A DNA stretch of 64,000 nucleotides, taken from the NCBI GenBank assembly GCA_030295235.1, contig AP026123.1, forward strand, positions 806,001 through 870,000, given 5' to 3'. Below the pieces are notes generated by a model that had not been told where the DNA came from, ran no database searches, and saw only the letters and a program-made list of their open reading frames with translations. This stretch comes from Fistulifera solaris (taxonomy: Eukaryota; Bacillariophyta; Bacillariophyceae; Naviculales; Stauroneidaceae). The position numbers and the translations under genes are program-made. Below, piece after piece: positions 44,122 through 55,303 of the stretch. Positions within the stretch are counted from its first letter, which is position 1. The number at the start of each line of letters is the position of its first letter.

Positions 44122-45501
44122 TCAGTATTTCGGAAAGGAGCTATCTACTTGGTTGTGCCATGCCGTCAAACCGCCGGTTACATTGCGGATGGAGTAGATT
44201 TTAAGGTTCGCCTCTTTGTGTTTCAGTAGCAACTTGGCCGCTTCCTTTGACGCGATTCCTCGCCTGCAAATGCAGTAAACAACCTTTTCCCCACCAGATA
44301 GCTCTGCGATACGGTCTAGCTCGTTTTCAATATTTGCAAGTGGGATATTGATGGCTCCTTCAAGTGAGCACATCTCAAATTGCTGTGTCACACGAACGTC
44401 TAACAGTACATGCGGAATATCATTCTTGCGGATTGCGTGATAGTCAGAACAGCTAATGGAAACACCCAGCGGCAGAATTAAGTGCTCACAAGACTCTGAC
44501 TCGTTTGCTGGCCCGACTGGGCCCCGTGATTCTTTCAAATCAACTTCACTGTCTGACATTGTCTTGATGGTCGCATTCGGTCCACATACAGGGCACCTCG
44601 TCGATCTCTTTGGTTTTCTGATTGTATGAAAGGAGCACATTGAAGAATTATACATGAGAAGACGGTCGTGCATGGCTGTACCAAATCCAGTCAAAACCTT
44701 GATTGTCTCTGTGGCCTGGAGTACGCCGATTAATCCTGGGACAGGACCCAACACACCGGCATCGGAGCAGGACGCACAACCAGCTGAAGCAGCTGCTTTT
44801 GGATATAAACAGCGGTAACAGCATCCGCCGTGGTAGTTGTAAACCGTGAGCTGTCCTTCTGTCCCTACAGCACTTCCAGAAATAAGAGGTTTTCTGGCTA
44901 TTACACAAGCATCGTTGATAAGATACCGCGTCTTCGGATTGTCACTGGCATCAACAACACAGTCGCTTTGCCGGACCAGGTCTAAAGCGTTCTCATGGGT
45001 CAATTGGATATCCAGTGCTACGCACTGGATTGTAGGATTCACTGCCAAAAGGGTCTGACGCGCTGAAACAGCCTTATTCATTCCGACTCGGTGTTCACTG
45101 TGAATGAGTTGACGGTGCAAATTGGATGACTCGACCCTATCGTAATCTATAATAGTAATTTTCCCAACTCCTGCTGCGGCCAAATAAAGTAGAACTGTCG
45201 ATCCAATACCGCCTGCACCAACGACTAGAACCGACGACGATAGTAGCTTTAACTGACCTGAAACTCCAAAACCATCACTGAGCAGCAACTGTCGCGAATA
45301 CCTTTCAATTTGATCTTTCGTAAGACTATCAATTTGATCCGTAGTATTGTGAGCATCGGAGACGGATAGTTCGCCCTTCGTCAACTGCTTTAATTTGGCG
45401 TTTTCTTCTTCCAAAAAGCGAATTCTCTGTTGAAGACATTCCAGTTGCTGCTCATAAGTCAACGACGAAGCCTCAGGGTCGGTGGGAGAATTAGTTGCCA
45501 T
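44122..45501 (-). CDS. adenylyltransferase/sulfurtransferase MOCS3 (UBA4)
   Basis: Activates the C-terminus of MOCS2A and URM1-type proteins by adenylation and transfers sulfur, serving molybdenum cofactor synthesis and tRNA thiolation. 459 residues: N-terminal coil (QQRIRFLEEENAKLKQL); E1 domain with VLVVGAGGIGS (ATP loop), DYDRVESSNLHRQ and DASDNPKTRYLIND; zinc pairs CYRC and CPVC; SDAGVLGPVPG beside the E1 Cys; C-terminal rhodanese domain with persulfide Cys in VVYCICRRGIAS. The rhodanese loop suits a cytosolic MOCS3/UBA4. The frame is intact. It converges with the pseudouridine synthase, 34 bp apart. Confidence 0.95.
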   Translation of the reverse strand: MATNSPTDPEASSLTYEQQLECLQQRIRFLEEENAKLKQLTKGELSVSDAHNTTDQIDSLTKDQIERYSRQLLLSDGFGVSGQLKLLSSSVLVVGAGGIGSTVLLYLAAAGVGKITIIDYDRVESSNLHRQLIHSEHRVGMNKAVSARQTLLAVNPTIQCVALDIQLTHENALDLVRQSDCVVDASDNPKTRYLINDACVIARKPLISGSAVGTEGQLTVYNYHGGCCYRCLYPKAAASAGCASCSDAGVLGPVPGLIGVLQATETIKVLTGFGTAMHDRLLMYNSSMCSFHTIRKPKRSTRCPVCGPNATIKTMSDSEVDLKESRGPVGPANESESCEHLILPLGVSISCSDYHAIRKNDIPHVLLDVRVTQQFEMCSLEGAINIPLANIENELDRIAELSGGEKVVYCICRRGIASKEAAKLLLKHKEANLKIYSIRNVTGGLTAWHNQVDSSFPKY

Positions 45502-46069
45502 GACAAAGATTGACTCCTTTTCGGACTGGATAAACGAATAGCAGATAGCAGCTTCCCTATAAACATAAACGCAACCATCCGAAGTAAAAAAAGATCATCG
45601 TCGCATAGGAGTAATAAGTAGAAACCCTGATCGTCGCGTTTCATTCCGCATTCCACTATAGCGGCGAGTAGTACAATGATGAACCAGTCACGGTTTCTCA
45701 TTTGGTCACGAGTCCAAAAGAGGGTCCAGTCTGTCCATGCGTCCTGAGGCTCATTTTCGATACACGCTCCGACATATCGCGTTGGGTAAGTACCGCTCCG
45801 AGCGCGAGACTACTTTTCTGTCTACAATGTTTTATAACCTACTTTTCAAGACTATTGTATCAAACCGTGAATTTTTGCGCCAAAACGCAAGGGGGTTATT
45901 GCCCTGTATTGCCCATGAATTTTGGCCCGTTTTGATGCCAAAAACGATCCATGTAATTCATTGCATTTTGCTTTCTCTTTGTTCTGCTCCAGCGACTACT
46001 TCCGCGATCTTTATATCGTGGCAGAGATAAAGAAGTAAATTTCACTAAGATTTGCAAGCAAGACTTCAG
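45502..46069. other. region between divergent genes
   Basis: About 570 bp upstream of MOCS3 and the TRIC-like channel; no other feature recognised. Confidence 0.35.
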
Positions 46070-47053
46070 ATGGATTCCATTGTTCAATTCGCCACCTACT
46101 CTTTCCCCTACGCGGCCGAGTTTCAAGCCATCGGCATGGCCTTCCAAGGAGCGATGGCAGTTCGTAGCGGGCCGAACAAAAACGGTACGCTGCATTGGTT
46201 TCACGCCTTTGTGCTCTCCGTGATGGCAGCCTTTACTGGAGGTTGGTTAGGATTCATCTGGATGGGAAAACCGAGTTCCATGTTATCCAACGATGTCAAC
46301 TTTGCTTCTTGCATATTCGCGTTTGTTGTGGTCAATTACACTCCCGGAGATATCGGTTACATGATATGCCGCACTTTGCCTGTTACACTGGTGATTACAT
46401 CCTCGTCACAACTCTTTCGGGCTAGTGGAATCATGAAATTTGTCGCCGCGTGCTACGATGCTTTCAAGGACAATCCGTCTCCTTATTACCCCATACCCGT
46501 CTTCGGTCCGATCTTGTATGGTACCTTGCTTGGCAACATGGCTGGATTTCTTATGAAGGGACTGGAAGGACATGTTTCCAGCGGAATGCCTTGGCCCGTG
46601 CAAAATGGTAAGTGGTCCGTGTGTCTTATTAGAGTGTCTCTTGTAGCATGGCCTCACGGAGATCACGTCACTGGGACCTTGTCGCCGTTAGGTCTATTTT
46701 GTGCCACATTTTATCATTTCTTCGTCCATGATTTGAATGGCCCCGTGGGAACTTTTCTCCGCACATCGATACCAGCTGGTCAATTTGGATTGAAGGATAG
46801 AGAGTTTGCATCATGTGTTGTAACGTACTTTATGCAAATTGTGGGAATTTTGCAGCTACCAGAATTCCTTGGTCCCAATTGGAGTCCCTTTAATCTTTTC
46901 CTTGGGAGAAGTTCTTCTTCTGCGGAAAGAAAAAGCGGAAGTGAGCACAAGAAACAAACGGCACCAGACGAAGACGAGGCACCAGCGACGAACGGCGGAA
47001 AATCTAAAAAATCGAAACAAAAGAAGGCCAATAATAAGATGAAGACGAACTGA
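46070..47053 (+). CDS. TRIC-like (trimeric intracellular cation) channel
   Basis: About 327 residues with several membrane helices. Resemblance to TRIC channels: SFPYAAEFQAIGMAFQG at the start, FTGGWLGFIWMGKPSSML, CIFAFVVVNYTPGDIGYM, RTLPVTLVITSSSQLFRASG (position of the lipid-binding Lys/Arg helix) and PILYGTLLGNMAGFLM. TRIC channels pass K+ in ER membranes and support Ca2+ release. The tail is lysine-rich (KSKKSKQKK), which could retain the protein in the ER. A possible 39-bp GT-AG intron at about 46610-46648 (in frame either way) would shorten it by 13 residues. ATG 46070 is the first ATG. Confidence 0.68.
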   Translation: MDSIVQFATYSFPYAAEFQAIGMAFQGAMAVRSGPNKNGTLHWFHAFVLSVMAAFTGGWLGFIWMGKPSSMLSNDVNFASCIFAFVVVNYTPGDIGYMICRTLPVTLVITSSSQLFRASGIMKFVAACYDAFKDNPSPYYPIPVFGPILYGTLLGNMAGFLMKGLEGHVSSGMPWPVQNGKWSVCLIRVSLVAWPHGDHVTGTLSPLGLFCATFYHFFVHDLNGPVGTFLRTSIPAGQFGLKDREFASCVVTYFMQIVGILQLPEFLGPNWSPFNLFLGRSSSSAERKSGSEHKKQTAPDEDEAPATNGGKSKKSKQKKANNKMKTN

Positions 47054-47320
47054 GTTGTGATACACAAGAGACTATATAGAATCGAATGGCTAATAGGGCG
47101 GTTAAGAGTCCACTGTACGGTTTGTTTGTTGTCATGTGTTTTGTGCAATTCCGCTCTCTTCTATGTAGCTAGCTTTCTTTATAAATGCAAAGGGGCCCGT
47201 TTTATGCTAAAGTAGTGAAGAACCGAAATAAGAAAGAGACAACGACGGCAGACAATCGACTGATGATAGCAGATCTGTCACTTACCTGATTAATTTTGCT
47301 ACCCATTTCATACATTGGAT

Positions 47321-50300
47321 TTATCTCCCACAATTTATTGATGCTAATTTTGTGACAATGTGCTTGGCAAATGTGAAGTTACGCTGAAAGCAGAATAGAT
47401 AAGTCAGTTGCTCAAACGAGATTCTAACACGGCCGTCTTATCACTCACCAGATCGTCAGAGTGCGAAAGGAGTTCTTCGAGCAGCAATGTCTTTTCCTCG
47501 GATTCAGGTACAACGTCTAAAGTGGTTTGAACAACATAGTTTGCGTAAGCATCGCGTACCATAAGGATCGCAACGCTCTTTCCGACATCATTTGGTTCTA
47601 TTGCCGAGTTCTCTTGAACAATCTATATTATGAGAGAGGAAAGAGTGAGCCAAAAGACCATTCGGAAACAGACGGCAATGCCAAAAGACGACTCATTCTT
47701 ACGTGAAGCATTTCTCTAGCAATCGCACGTCGTTGCGACCCGTTACCGTGCTTCAATAGTTTTTCAACCACGTTGCTAGCAAACTTCTGGCGCGACAATC
47801 CAAGAAGTCCTGCAGCTTGAACAATATGAAGAATGGAATCCCTATCGCTGTCACGGCCAAACTGAAGGACATGCTGAATAACATAATTGCCATACTGATC
47901 ATCGAGAAGTTTCTGGTGATTCTTCTTAATCTCATCGAGCACCATTTCTTTTCTGTGATCATCACAGTGTTCGAGAATTCGCTGTAGCACCCGGCAGCCA
48001 TAAGGATGACACGACAGACTCGCAGTATTTACAAGCACATCGTTGACGATGAAATCAATCTGCTCACGAAGAAAGAAAGCTCGGTCTGGGTCCCCAGCAG
48101 CTTCCCACTTCTTAGCTCTTGAATTCATGACCTCGATGCACTTTTGTATCACATGGTTTCCGTTTTGGTCATGGATGCAGCTAAGGACATTGTGGTGGAA
48201 CTCAAGCATGATATGAGGCAGGTCCTCTTCTTCCAGCGTCTCTAGGGACTTCTGCACAACACGACACCCGTACATCTGAAGGGAAAGTTGTAACATTTCT
48301 CCTTCAAGCGTTTTCCGAATGTCGGCTTTCATTTCCGTTGTTCCAAAATCGAGAAGTTTTTGAACCACATAATTTCCGAATACATCATTGCGTAGTCTAC
48401 GGATGGCGGGTAGCACTTCTTTCATCACTATTTGTTGCTCCACAGGATCACCAAGTTCCAATCGCTGCTGAATGAACCTCGATCCATTTTGATCCTGGCA
48501 AAATTCAAGCACGTATCCTTCAATGCGACGAAGCGTCCAGTCACGACTTTTAGATGATCTAAATTCTTCAAGAATAGGGCTAGAGTAGGAATGACCGCCC
48601 GACTTCGATGAATCCCCCCGACGCGCTTGCTGACCACGTCTACCTCGGCCGCCTTTGTCCCCTCTTCCTTGACGTCCACCTCCGTAGTTATGATTATTCT
48701 GATGCATACCATCAATCCGGGATAGTGCTATAGGCGCGGCAACTGACCCTGGCGCATTGACAAATGCAAGCGCGTGCCCCAAGGGTTGACCTGGATCTCC
48801 TTGCCAGTACGCCAGTTGATGTCCGTTCCCTTGAAGAGGAACGATAGAGACGTATTGATCTCCACGGCCACTGAATGCGTTGGAAACTGGTTGTTGCGCT
48901 ATGTGAGTTTGCGGTCCACTGGAAGATTGGTATTGGATCGTAGTATAACCATATGGTGGTTGAGTACCTGGAGCACCGACATACACTGTTTGCGCCGTCT
49001 GAAGTGTAGGGTGGTGCATTGGTAAGGTAGGGTCGATCCGTTGTTGCTGACTATGATGACTGTACAAAGTCGGGTTAGGTCCTCCAAGATGATGCTGCGT
49101 GACAACTTGCTGCATAGTTTGCTCGGTTTGTCCATAAAGTTGATGCTCCATAACGAGTGGACGCTGACCAAGCTGCTGCTGGATGTTCGGAAAGTGTTGG
49201 TGCATCGCAGTTGTCTGAGCAGCGCCTTTGGAATGCTGCTGGTGATCTATGGGAGAGCGCTGATGTATAACATTGCCGATTGGCTGAGTGTGCAAGGAGG
49301 GAGAAGCAATTTGGCTAGTGCCTCGATTGCCTTCTCTTTCGTATGAAATTTTCTCGACATCGTATCTATCGTAGTCATGTTCAGCACTGGGTTCTCCATC
49401 CAAGCCGAGACTTCCGCTAAACCGATGATTTGAAGAAGGTCGAGCAATAGCAGGAGAGCTTGAAAGCCTCTCAAAGCGTTCTTTCCCTCCTACGTGTCGA
49501 TGGGCGCTTCGCTGATTGTCTTCAGGAAAATCCTCTTGAATTAAATCCATCAAAGTCTTCGAAGCCGGACGGAGGATTGAATCATGTCTACCAGAAAGGA
49601 CACCAGTAGATGCCGGTCTTTGAAGACCTCGTCCAATTGTGCTGGAGGTGTTGTAGACATCGGATCCGGGGCTTTGTTGGCCGGTTGTAGAACCGAGTCC
49701 TGGAGGAGGCCGAAACATCGATTGTTCATTCATCGACGAAGGCTGAGCCGATCTTGAGCGTGTCAAATTCGACCCGAGTCGGTTAAAGTCAAATGGGCTG
49801 TGCTCATCGAACTCTCCAGATCTATTCAGTACATCAGAATCACCCCTACTATTGGCACTTAAAGGTCTCGACAGTCCAAAGCTTGAAGACATCGTCACTG
49901 CTGGAATTGTAGTTGAATCGTCGCCGGCGCCCAGCATAAAATCTGCTGGCATGGCTTTTTGTGAATCATGAAGTCGAGATCCATTAGAAATCACTGGCGT
50001 TGCTGTCTGTGAGTGCGAATTGTCGAAATAGCCTCGGCTCATATGCTCCAGTAAATCCTGTTGAAGTACGTATGATGTGAGATTTCATTTTTTACATGAA
50101 TGCAGATAGCGCATCATGATCACCAACACACACTTACATTACCAACTAGCATATCACCAGTAAGGCTTTTATACTTTTCGCTCGAAGACGAAGGTAGAGG
50201 AGCCGAAGTACATCGTTCTAGAAAATGTTGGCCCATTATCAAAGATGACTGTCCTCGAGCCTCTCTGGTCGCTGCGCCGGATTTATCCGCATACGTGTCA

Positions 50301-50344
50301 TGCGCATTCCAGCCTTGCTCCATGTTGATGCTGTTCAAAAGCAT
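47321..50344 (-). CDS. Pumilio/PUF RNA-binding protein
   Basis: Binds 3' UTRs and represses or destabilises mRNAs. Four exons: 50344-50138, 50057-47703, 47622-47449 and 47383-47321; introns of 80, 80 and 65 bp; 932 residues. The N-terminal 560 residues are Ser/Gln-rich and disordered, with a Gly/Arg patch (GGGRQGRGDKGGRGRRG). The C-terminal domain has eight repeats. Their base-reading triplets read in order SR..Q, NY..Q, CR..Q, NH..Q, CR..Q, NY..Q, SN..E and NY..Q, as in SRFIQQ, NYVVQK, CRVVQK, NHVIQK, CRVLQR, NYVIQH, SNVVEK and NYVVQT. The last repeat (RDAYANYVVQTTLD) is in exon 3 and is visible only after splicing. A second ATG 21 bp downstream is an alternative start. Confidence 0.93.
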
Positions 50345-51314
50345 CAGTGGTTAGAGCTCAAATGGAACGAGCAAAAGCAATGGAATGCGTATTGTTGCAG
50401 TTTCGCATCGACTGTTTCTGGCTCTCTCAGCTCTCGGTCCAGTAACACGAAAAAAGGTCGGGAAGTGGCTGTGGGTGGATCGATGATCTGTTTCACTTCA
50501 TCCCAGGTCACATACCTTTACACTCGGATTTCTGTCCTCGAATTCGGATTTAATGCGGAATACTAAACAGTCGAGTACCGCGCGTATCGCGTTCTCTGTT
50601 CTGTCGAACAATGTTTACTCACGGTGGCTACTTTTGAAAGTATACAAAAAAGTCATCGTTGATTGACATGCATTTTCTTCTAACAACAAAACACAATATT
50701 TGGTGAAGAACAACCAAAGAACATGTCTTATAAATCAATCGAAGCGTGAAAATTGTAAGTTGAAGTAGATAAACAATCAAAAACGAAAGATTTTATGCTC
50801 TTTACAGGTAATATTATACACTTATGAAGCCTTAATTTTCAATTTGTACTTTCTTGATAGACCCTATGTAGCATGTAGCATGTAGCACCGACCAAATTTG
50901 AAATTTTTCCGATGTTTAGTAATTTGCCCGATAGTGGAAAGTACCGTAGGCGTGAGTGTTTTTTTTCTGGAACTGTCGCATTTCTCCGAGAAGCTTCGTT
51001 TCTGACGTCATACACGTCACACAACACATGAATGAAGAATGAATGAATATTATTATAAGCAGCCTCACTCATTTCTCGATAGCTCATCAGCTCATCAGCC
51101 TTCGCCTTGCCTCATTGAACCTTTGTACTTTGTATTCAAAAGATTAACAGAGTTAATCAGGATAATATCATATTGCTTCAAAACCGTTTTGTTTCCCTTG
51201 ATTAGTCCAGGAGCAACGAGAGCGCAATCTGTTAAACGACGAAAATGAATTTTGGTGCTCACAACACCCGTTAGCGACAAGTAAGGAGTGACAATTGTTA
51301 CGTACCATCGGAAG
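50345..51314. other. region between divergent genes
   Basis: About 970 bp. A direct triplicate of the word gtagcat at about 50867-50886 and an AT-rich block at 50690-50830 are the only visible features. No gene recognised. Confidence 0.35.
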
Positions 51315-52175
51315 ATGAAAACTCTATTTTATTATTTCTCGATAACTTTCTCTTCGTGTTCATTGGTGGCAGCTTGGATTTTGCAATCCAGACAAGCAAG
51401 GGGATTTACTGGAGCTATGGCAATGTCGCAACAGCAGCTTGGTCAGTTCGAGCCTCTAGAATTTCACTCAATAGAGGACCGAATCGTTTGCTTACACGAC
51501 TTCAGCGACCAGCCTCCAATTGAATTCCAAAAAGCATGGGATCTTCAACAAGAATACCTGCAAGACCATTTGAGTGGCAATGGTACTGACAGGCTAATAT
51601 TTTTACAGCACGAACCTGTTTACACACTCGGAACCGCCTCGGATGAGAGTTTGATTCTCGACAACAGCGTCCGTGTTATTCGCATCAATCGGGGAGGGGA
51701 AGTCACATGCCACTGTCCTGGCCAGCTCACCATTTATCCTGTGATTGATTTACGGAGATACCGTCAAGACATTCACTGGTATGTTCGAGCGCTGGAGCAA
51801 GTAGTTTTGGAAGCACTGGACATTTGTTTCGAGCACCACGGACGCCGAGATAATGTCCAACCGCTACGAGACAACTCTTTCACTGGAGTCTTTGTGCCGG
51901 GCTTTGGTAAGGTAGCCGCAGTTGGAGTGAACTGTCGCCGATGGATTACACAACATGGAGTGGCTGTGAATGTCGAAAAGGAATCGCTTGAATATTTCGC
52001 TGGAATTGTGCCATGTGGTTTGACAGGAGATCACGGAGTTGTGACCTGTGTGAATGACCTTGTGGACAAACCCGTGAGTGTTGCTCAAATGGCATTCTAT
52101 GTCAAAGAAGCTTTCGTGCTGGTGTTTCGCGTCCAGTTCAAAGATGAAAATAGAACGCTGAGCAATTCCGCATAG
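51315..52175 (+). CDS. lipB: octanoyltransferase LipB, probably plastid
   Basis: Transfers octanoyl from acyl carrier protein to apo-E2/H proteins, the first step of lipoate synthesis. About 286 residues from ATG 51315. Motifs: LIFLQHEPVYTLGTASDESL, RINRGGEVTCHCPGQLTIYPV, FGKVAAVGVNC (catalytic Lys) and IVPCGL (catalytic Cys). The N-terminus MKTLFYYFSITFSSCSLVAA followed by WILQSRQARG looks like a signal peptide with Trp at +1, which diatom plastid import tolerates. A plastid location fits because octanoyl-ACP and plastid pyruvate dehydrogenase are there. The frame is intact. Confidence 0.92.
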   Translation: MKTLFYYFSITFSSCSLVAAWILQSRQARGFTGAMAMSQQQLGQFEPLEFHSIEDRIVCLHDFSDQPPIEFQKAWDLQQEYLQDHLSGNGTDRLIFLQHEPVYTLGTASDESLILDNSVRVIRINRGGEVTCHCPGQLTIYPVIDLRRYRQDIHWYVRALEQVVLEALDICFEHHGRRDNVQPLRDNSFTGVFVPGFGKVAAVGVNCRRWITQHGVAVNVEKESLEYFAGIVPCGLTGDHGVVTCVNDLVDKPVSVAQMAFYVKEAFVLVFRVQFKDENRTLSNSA

Positions 52176-52280
52176 ACAGGTTGACCATCGTGATGAGGAT
52201 GCAACGTAAAGTTTCATTAATGTAAATAGTTGACTTTTAAATTTCACTTATTTTATCAAAGCTGTGTTTCTTTGGCTAGT

Positions 52281-54662
52281 TTAATCATCTTCTTTGAGAG
52301 TGAAGCCCTTCTTCAACTCATCTTCGATATTGGGTGGGACGAAGTCGTAGCTTGCAAGTTTCATGGAGTAGTTGGCTCTTCCCTTGCTCATAGATCGAAG
52401 AGTAGAGACGTATTGGAACATGTTGGCAAGAGGGACTCGGGCAGAGATAGTCTTGACATTTCCACGTTCACCGAGATCACCAACTAAACCACGACGAGCA
52501 TTGATATCACCGAGAATATCTCCCATGTACTCTTCCGGTGTAGTAACATCGACTTGCATAAGAGGCTCCATGAGACGAGCTTTGGCCTTTCGTAGACCTT
52601 CACGAGCGGCGGCGCGTCCAGCAATCTCGAAAGCCATAACAGACGAATCGACATCGTGATAGGCTCCGTCAACGAGAGTCGCCTTCAAACCCAAAATAGG
52701 ATATCCAGCCACGACACCGGTTCCAAGGACAGATTCAATACCCTTTTGAACACCTGGAATGTATTCTTTGGGAACACTTCCACCCTTGATGTCCGAAATG
52801 AACTCGAAGTCGGTGTTACCATCTTCGCTGTTAAGGTCCTTGGGCTCAAACTTGACCTTAATTCTCGCGTACTGACCAGATCCTCCAGATTGCTTCTTGT
52901 GAGTGTAGTCGATTTCGGCCGGTTGGGTGATTGCCTCACGGTAAGACACTTGGGGTGCTCCCACGTTGCATTCAACGTTGAACTCGCGCTTCATGCGATC
53001 GACAATAATTTCAAGATGCAATTCGCCCATTCCCTCAATGACCGTTTGACCAGTCTCTTCATCACGCGAAAATCGGAAAGAGGGGTCTTCTGAGGCCAAT
53101 TTGATAAGGGCCTCGGACATCTTCTGCTGATCGCCCTTCGTCTTGGGTTCCACGGCAACCTTGATGACTGGCTCAGGGAATTCCATCTTCTCCAAGATGA
53201 CGGCATTCTCCTTTTGCAAAGAGTTTCACCAGTAGTTGTGTCTTTCAAACCAACAAGGGCAACGATGTCTCCAGCAACGGCGGATTTGACTTCAGTTCGT
53301 TCGTTGGCGTGCATTTGCAACATACGACCGATGCGTTCATTCTTGCCCTTGACAGAGTTGTAAACGGTGGTACCAGCCTCCATCACACCAGAGTAAACAC
53401 GAGTGAATGTGAGGGTTCCGACGAAAGGATCGGTGGCAACTTTGAACGCAAGAGCAGACATGGGCTCGGCATCGGACGAGTATCGCTGGGTTGGTTCACC
53501 AGCTTCGTCGACTCCAGCAATAGCCAACACGTCAAGAGGAGAGGGCATGTAATCAACAACAGCATCAAGTAGCGGCTGTACACCCTTGTTCTTAAAAGCA
53601 GTTCCGGTGACAACAGGAACAAAGGAAAGACTGAGGGTTCCTTTACGAATCAATCGCTTGAGTGTGGCAGCATCGGGCTGAACTCCCTCAAGATACTCCA
53701 TTAGAACATCCTCGTCCTGCTCGACGGCAATCTCAACGAGCTTTTCACGCCATTCTTGTGCTTTGGTCTTCAACGCATCGTCAACGAGGGGGATATCGTT
53801 GCACTCATCAAGAGGGATGCGATCAAACGAGGCACCCAAGTCCTCACCACGCCACACAACTGCTTCCATGGTGACGAGATCAATAACACCAAGAAAGTCC
53901 GACTCGGTTCCGATCGGAAGTTGAAGTACGGCCGGTGTAGCGCCTAGCAAGTTGATGATAGTGTCAACGCAGAAATAAAAGTTTGCGCCCGTGCGGTCCA
54001 TTTTGTTCAAGAAGCACATGCGGGGGACTTTGTACTTGTCGGCCTGTCGCCACACAGTCTCGGTCTGAGGCTCAACACCGGCTACTCCATCGAATACTGC
54101 GACGGCTCCGTCAAGAACTCGAAGAGAACGTTCGACTTCGAGAGTAAAGTCGACGTGACCTGGAGTATCAATAATGTTAATGCGATGATCTTTCCATTCG
54201 CAAGTTGTGGCAGCAGAGGTAATAGTAATACCGCGCTCTTGTTCCTGTACCATCCAATCCATGGTTGCTCCTCCTTCATGAACTTCACCAATCTTGTAAG
54301 ATTTACCGGTGTAATACAGGATACGTTCGGTAGTGGTCGTCTTTCCTGCATCAATGTGCGCCATGATTCCGATGTTACGGTAGAATTCAAGGTCGACTTC
54401 GCGAAGGGGCGAGGACGATGCCTTGGCTTTGTCGATATCCTGCGCCTGTTCTACAACACAAAGTCCTTTCTAATATTTAATGACAAGTTTAGATACCGTA
54501 AAGATTCGAGACCTGAAACAGCTAACGATTTTCAAAATCCGGTCGACGAAATCAAACTCACCTGAACAGTCGGAACACGAAGGGCAAAAGCGAGTTGGGG
54601 GCGAACGCCCCAACCTGGGAGAAGGAAAGGAAGAGGGCAAAGGCCCCAGCAAAAGACGGCAT
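52281..54662 (-). CDS. elongation factor G, plastid-targeted
   Basis: GTPase that drives ribosome translocation in the plastid. Exon 1 (54662-54562) encodes [20 protein letters not shown] with the GAFAP motif expected at the signal/transit boundary of diatom plastid proteins. A 116-bp intron (54561-54446) follows, then the mature protein: [52 protein letters not shown] and [11 protein letters not shown]; later [20 protein letters not shown] and [14 protein letters not shown]. Two breaks: G5 54597-54601 in the presequence and T4 53212-53215 in domain II/III. Each needs one base, after which the length is 755 residues and codon-exact. It is more bacterial-like than mitochondrial EF-G, as judged by eye. 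Confidence 0.92.
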
Positions 54663-55124
54663 GGCGAAACAGATATTTCTATTATCGACAACTGCAACTT
54701 GTGTGTCTGTTGCAAAAGAATTCAAACCGTGTGGTGGAGCTAAAGAAAGATGCGTTGGCTGATTGATGACACAGTGGAAGGAGAAATCGGGTGGCTTTGA
54801 CGGAATGACGTTTGTCACACAGTCAGCGGCGGCGCGGCGCGACGGCTAAATCGCGTCTGCCCGTCTGACCGCAACGTTGACATTTGCTAGCTTTATCGCT
54901 TATACAAGTAATGAGGCGAGTAGTGATTGACTGTGAACAGATTTATCGAATCATCTTATAGCCAACACAAATAATCCTTACTTTTCAGAAAAGGAAATCG
55001 TTGGAGGTGACTGGAGACAATCTGGCTCGGCGACAAATAATATGGACTTATGACTCATGACTGACATGCAATCGTGGTCTTCTTGAACCAACACTACGTC
55101 TATAGTCTATACCTGGTAGTAACA
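54663..55124. other. upstream of EF-G, no other gene recognised
   Basis: About 460 bp ending at the repeat block. No feature beyond a GC-rich patch near 54825-54870. Confidence 0.35.
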
Positions 55125-55303
55125 TACAGAAGACAACGTTTCGCAGGGCCCCGACGTAAAAAAAAATAATGACGTGTAATGCAAACGCTGCCAAAGCCTA
55201 TTGCGTTGCAGCAGGCCAAATGAAACTTGAAAACCTGCTGGAAAAAAAAAGAATTTTAGGCAGCATTGTGAGTGGAAAGAATATTGATTCACGACTGAGA
55301 TTC
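55125..55303. repeat. left flanking copy of diverged direct repeat
   Basis: Shares ordered words with 56701-56872: acaacgtttcgcagg, acgtgtaatgcaaa, gctgc.aaag, ggcagcattgt and gaaag..att. The two copies bracket the satellite array. Confidence 0.75.
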
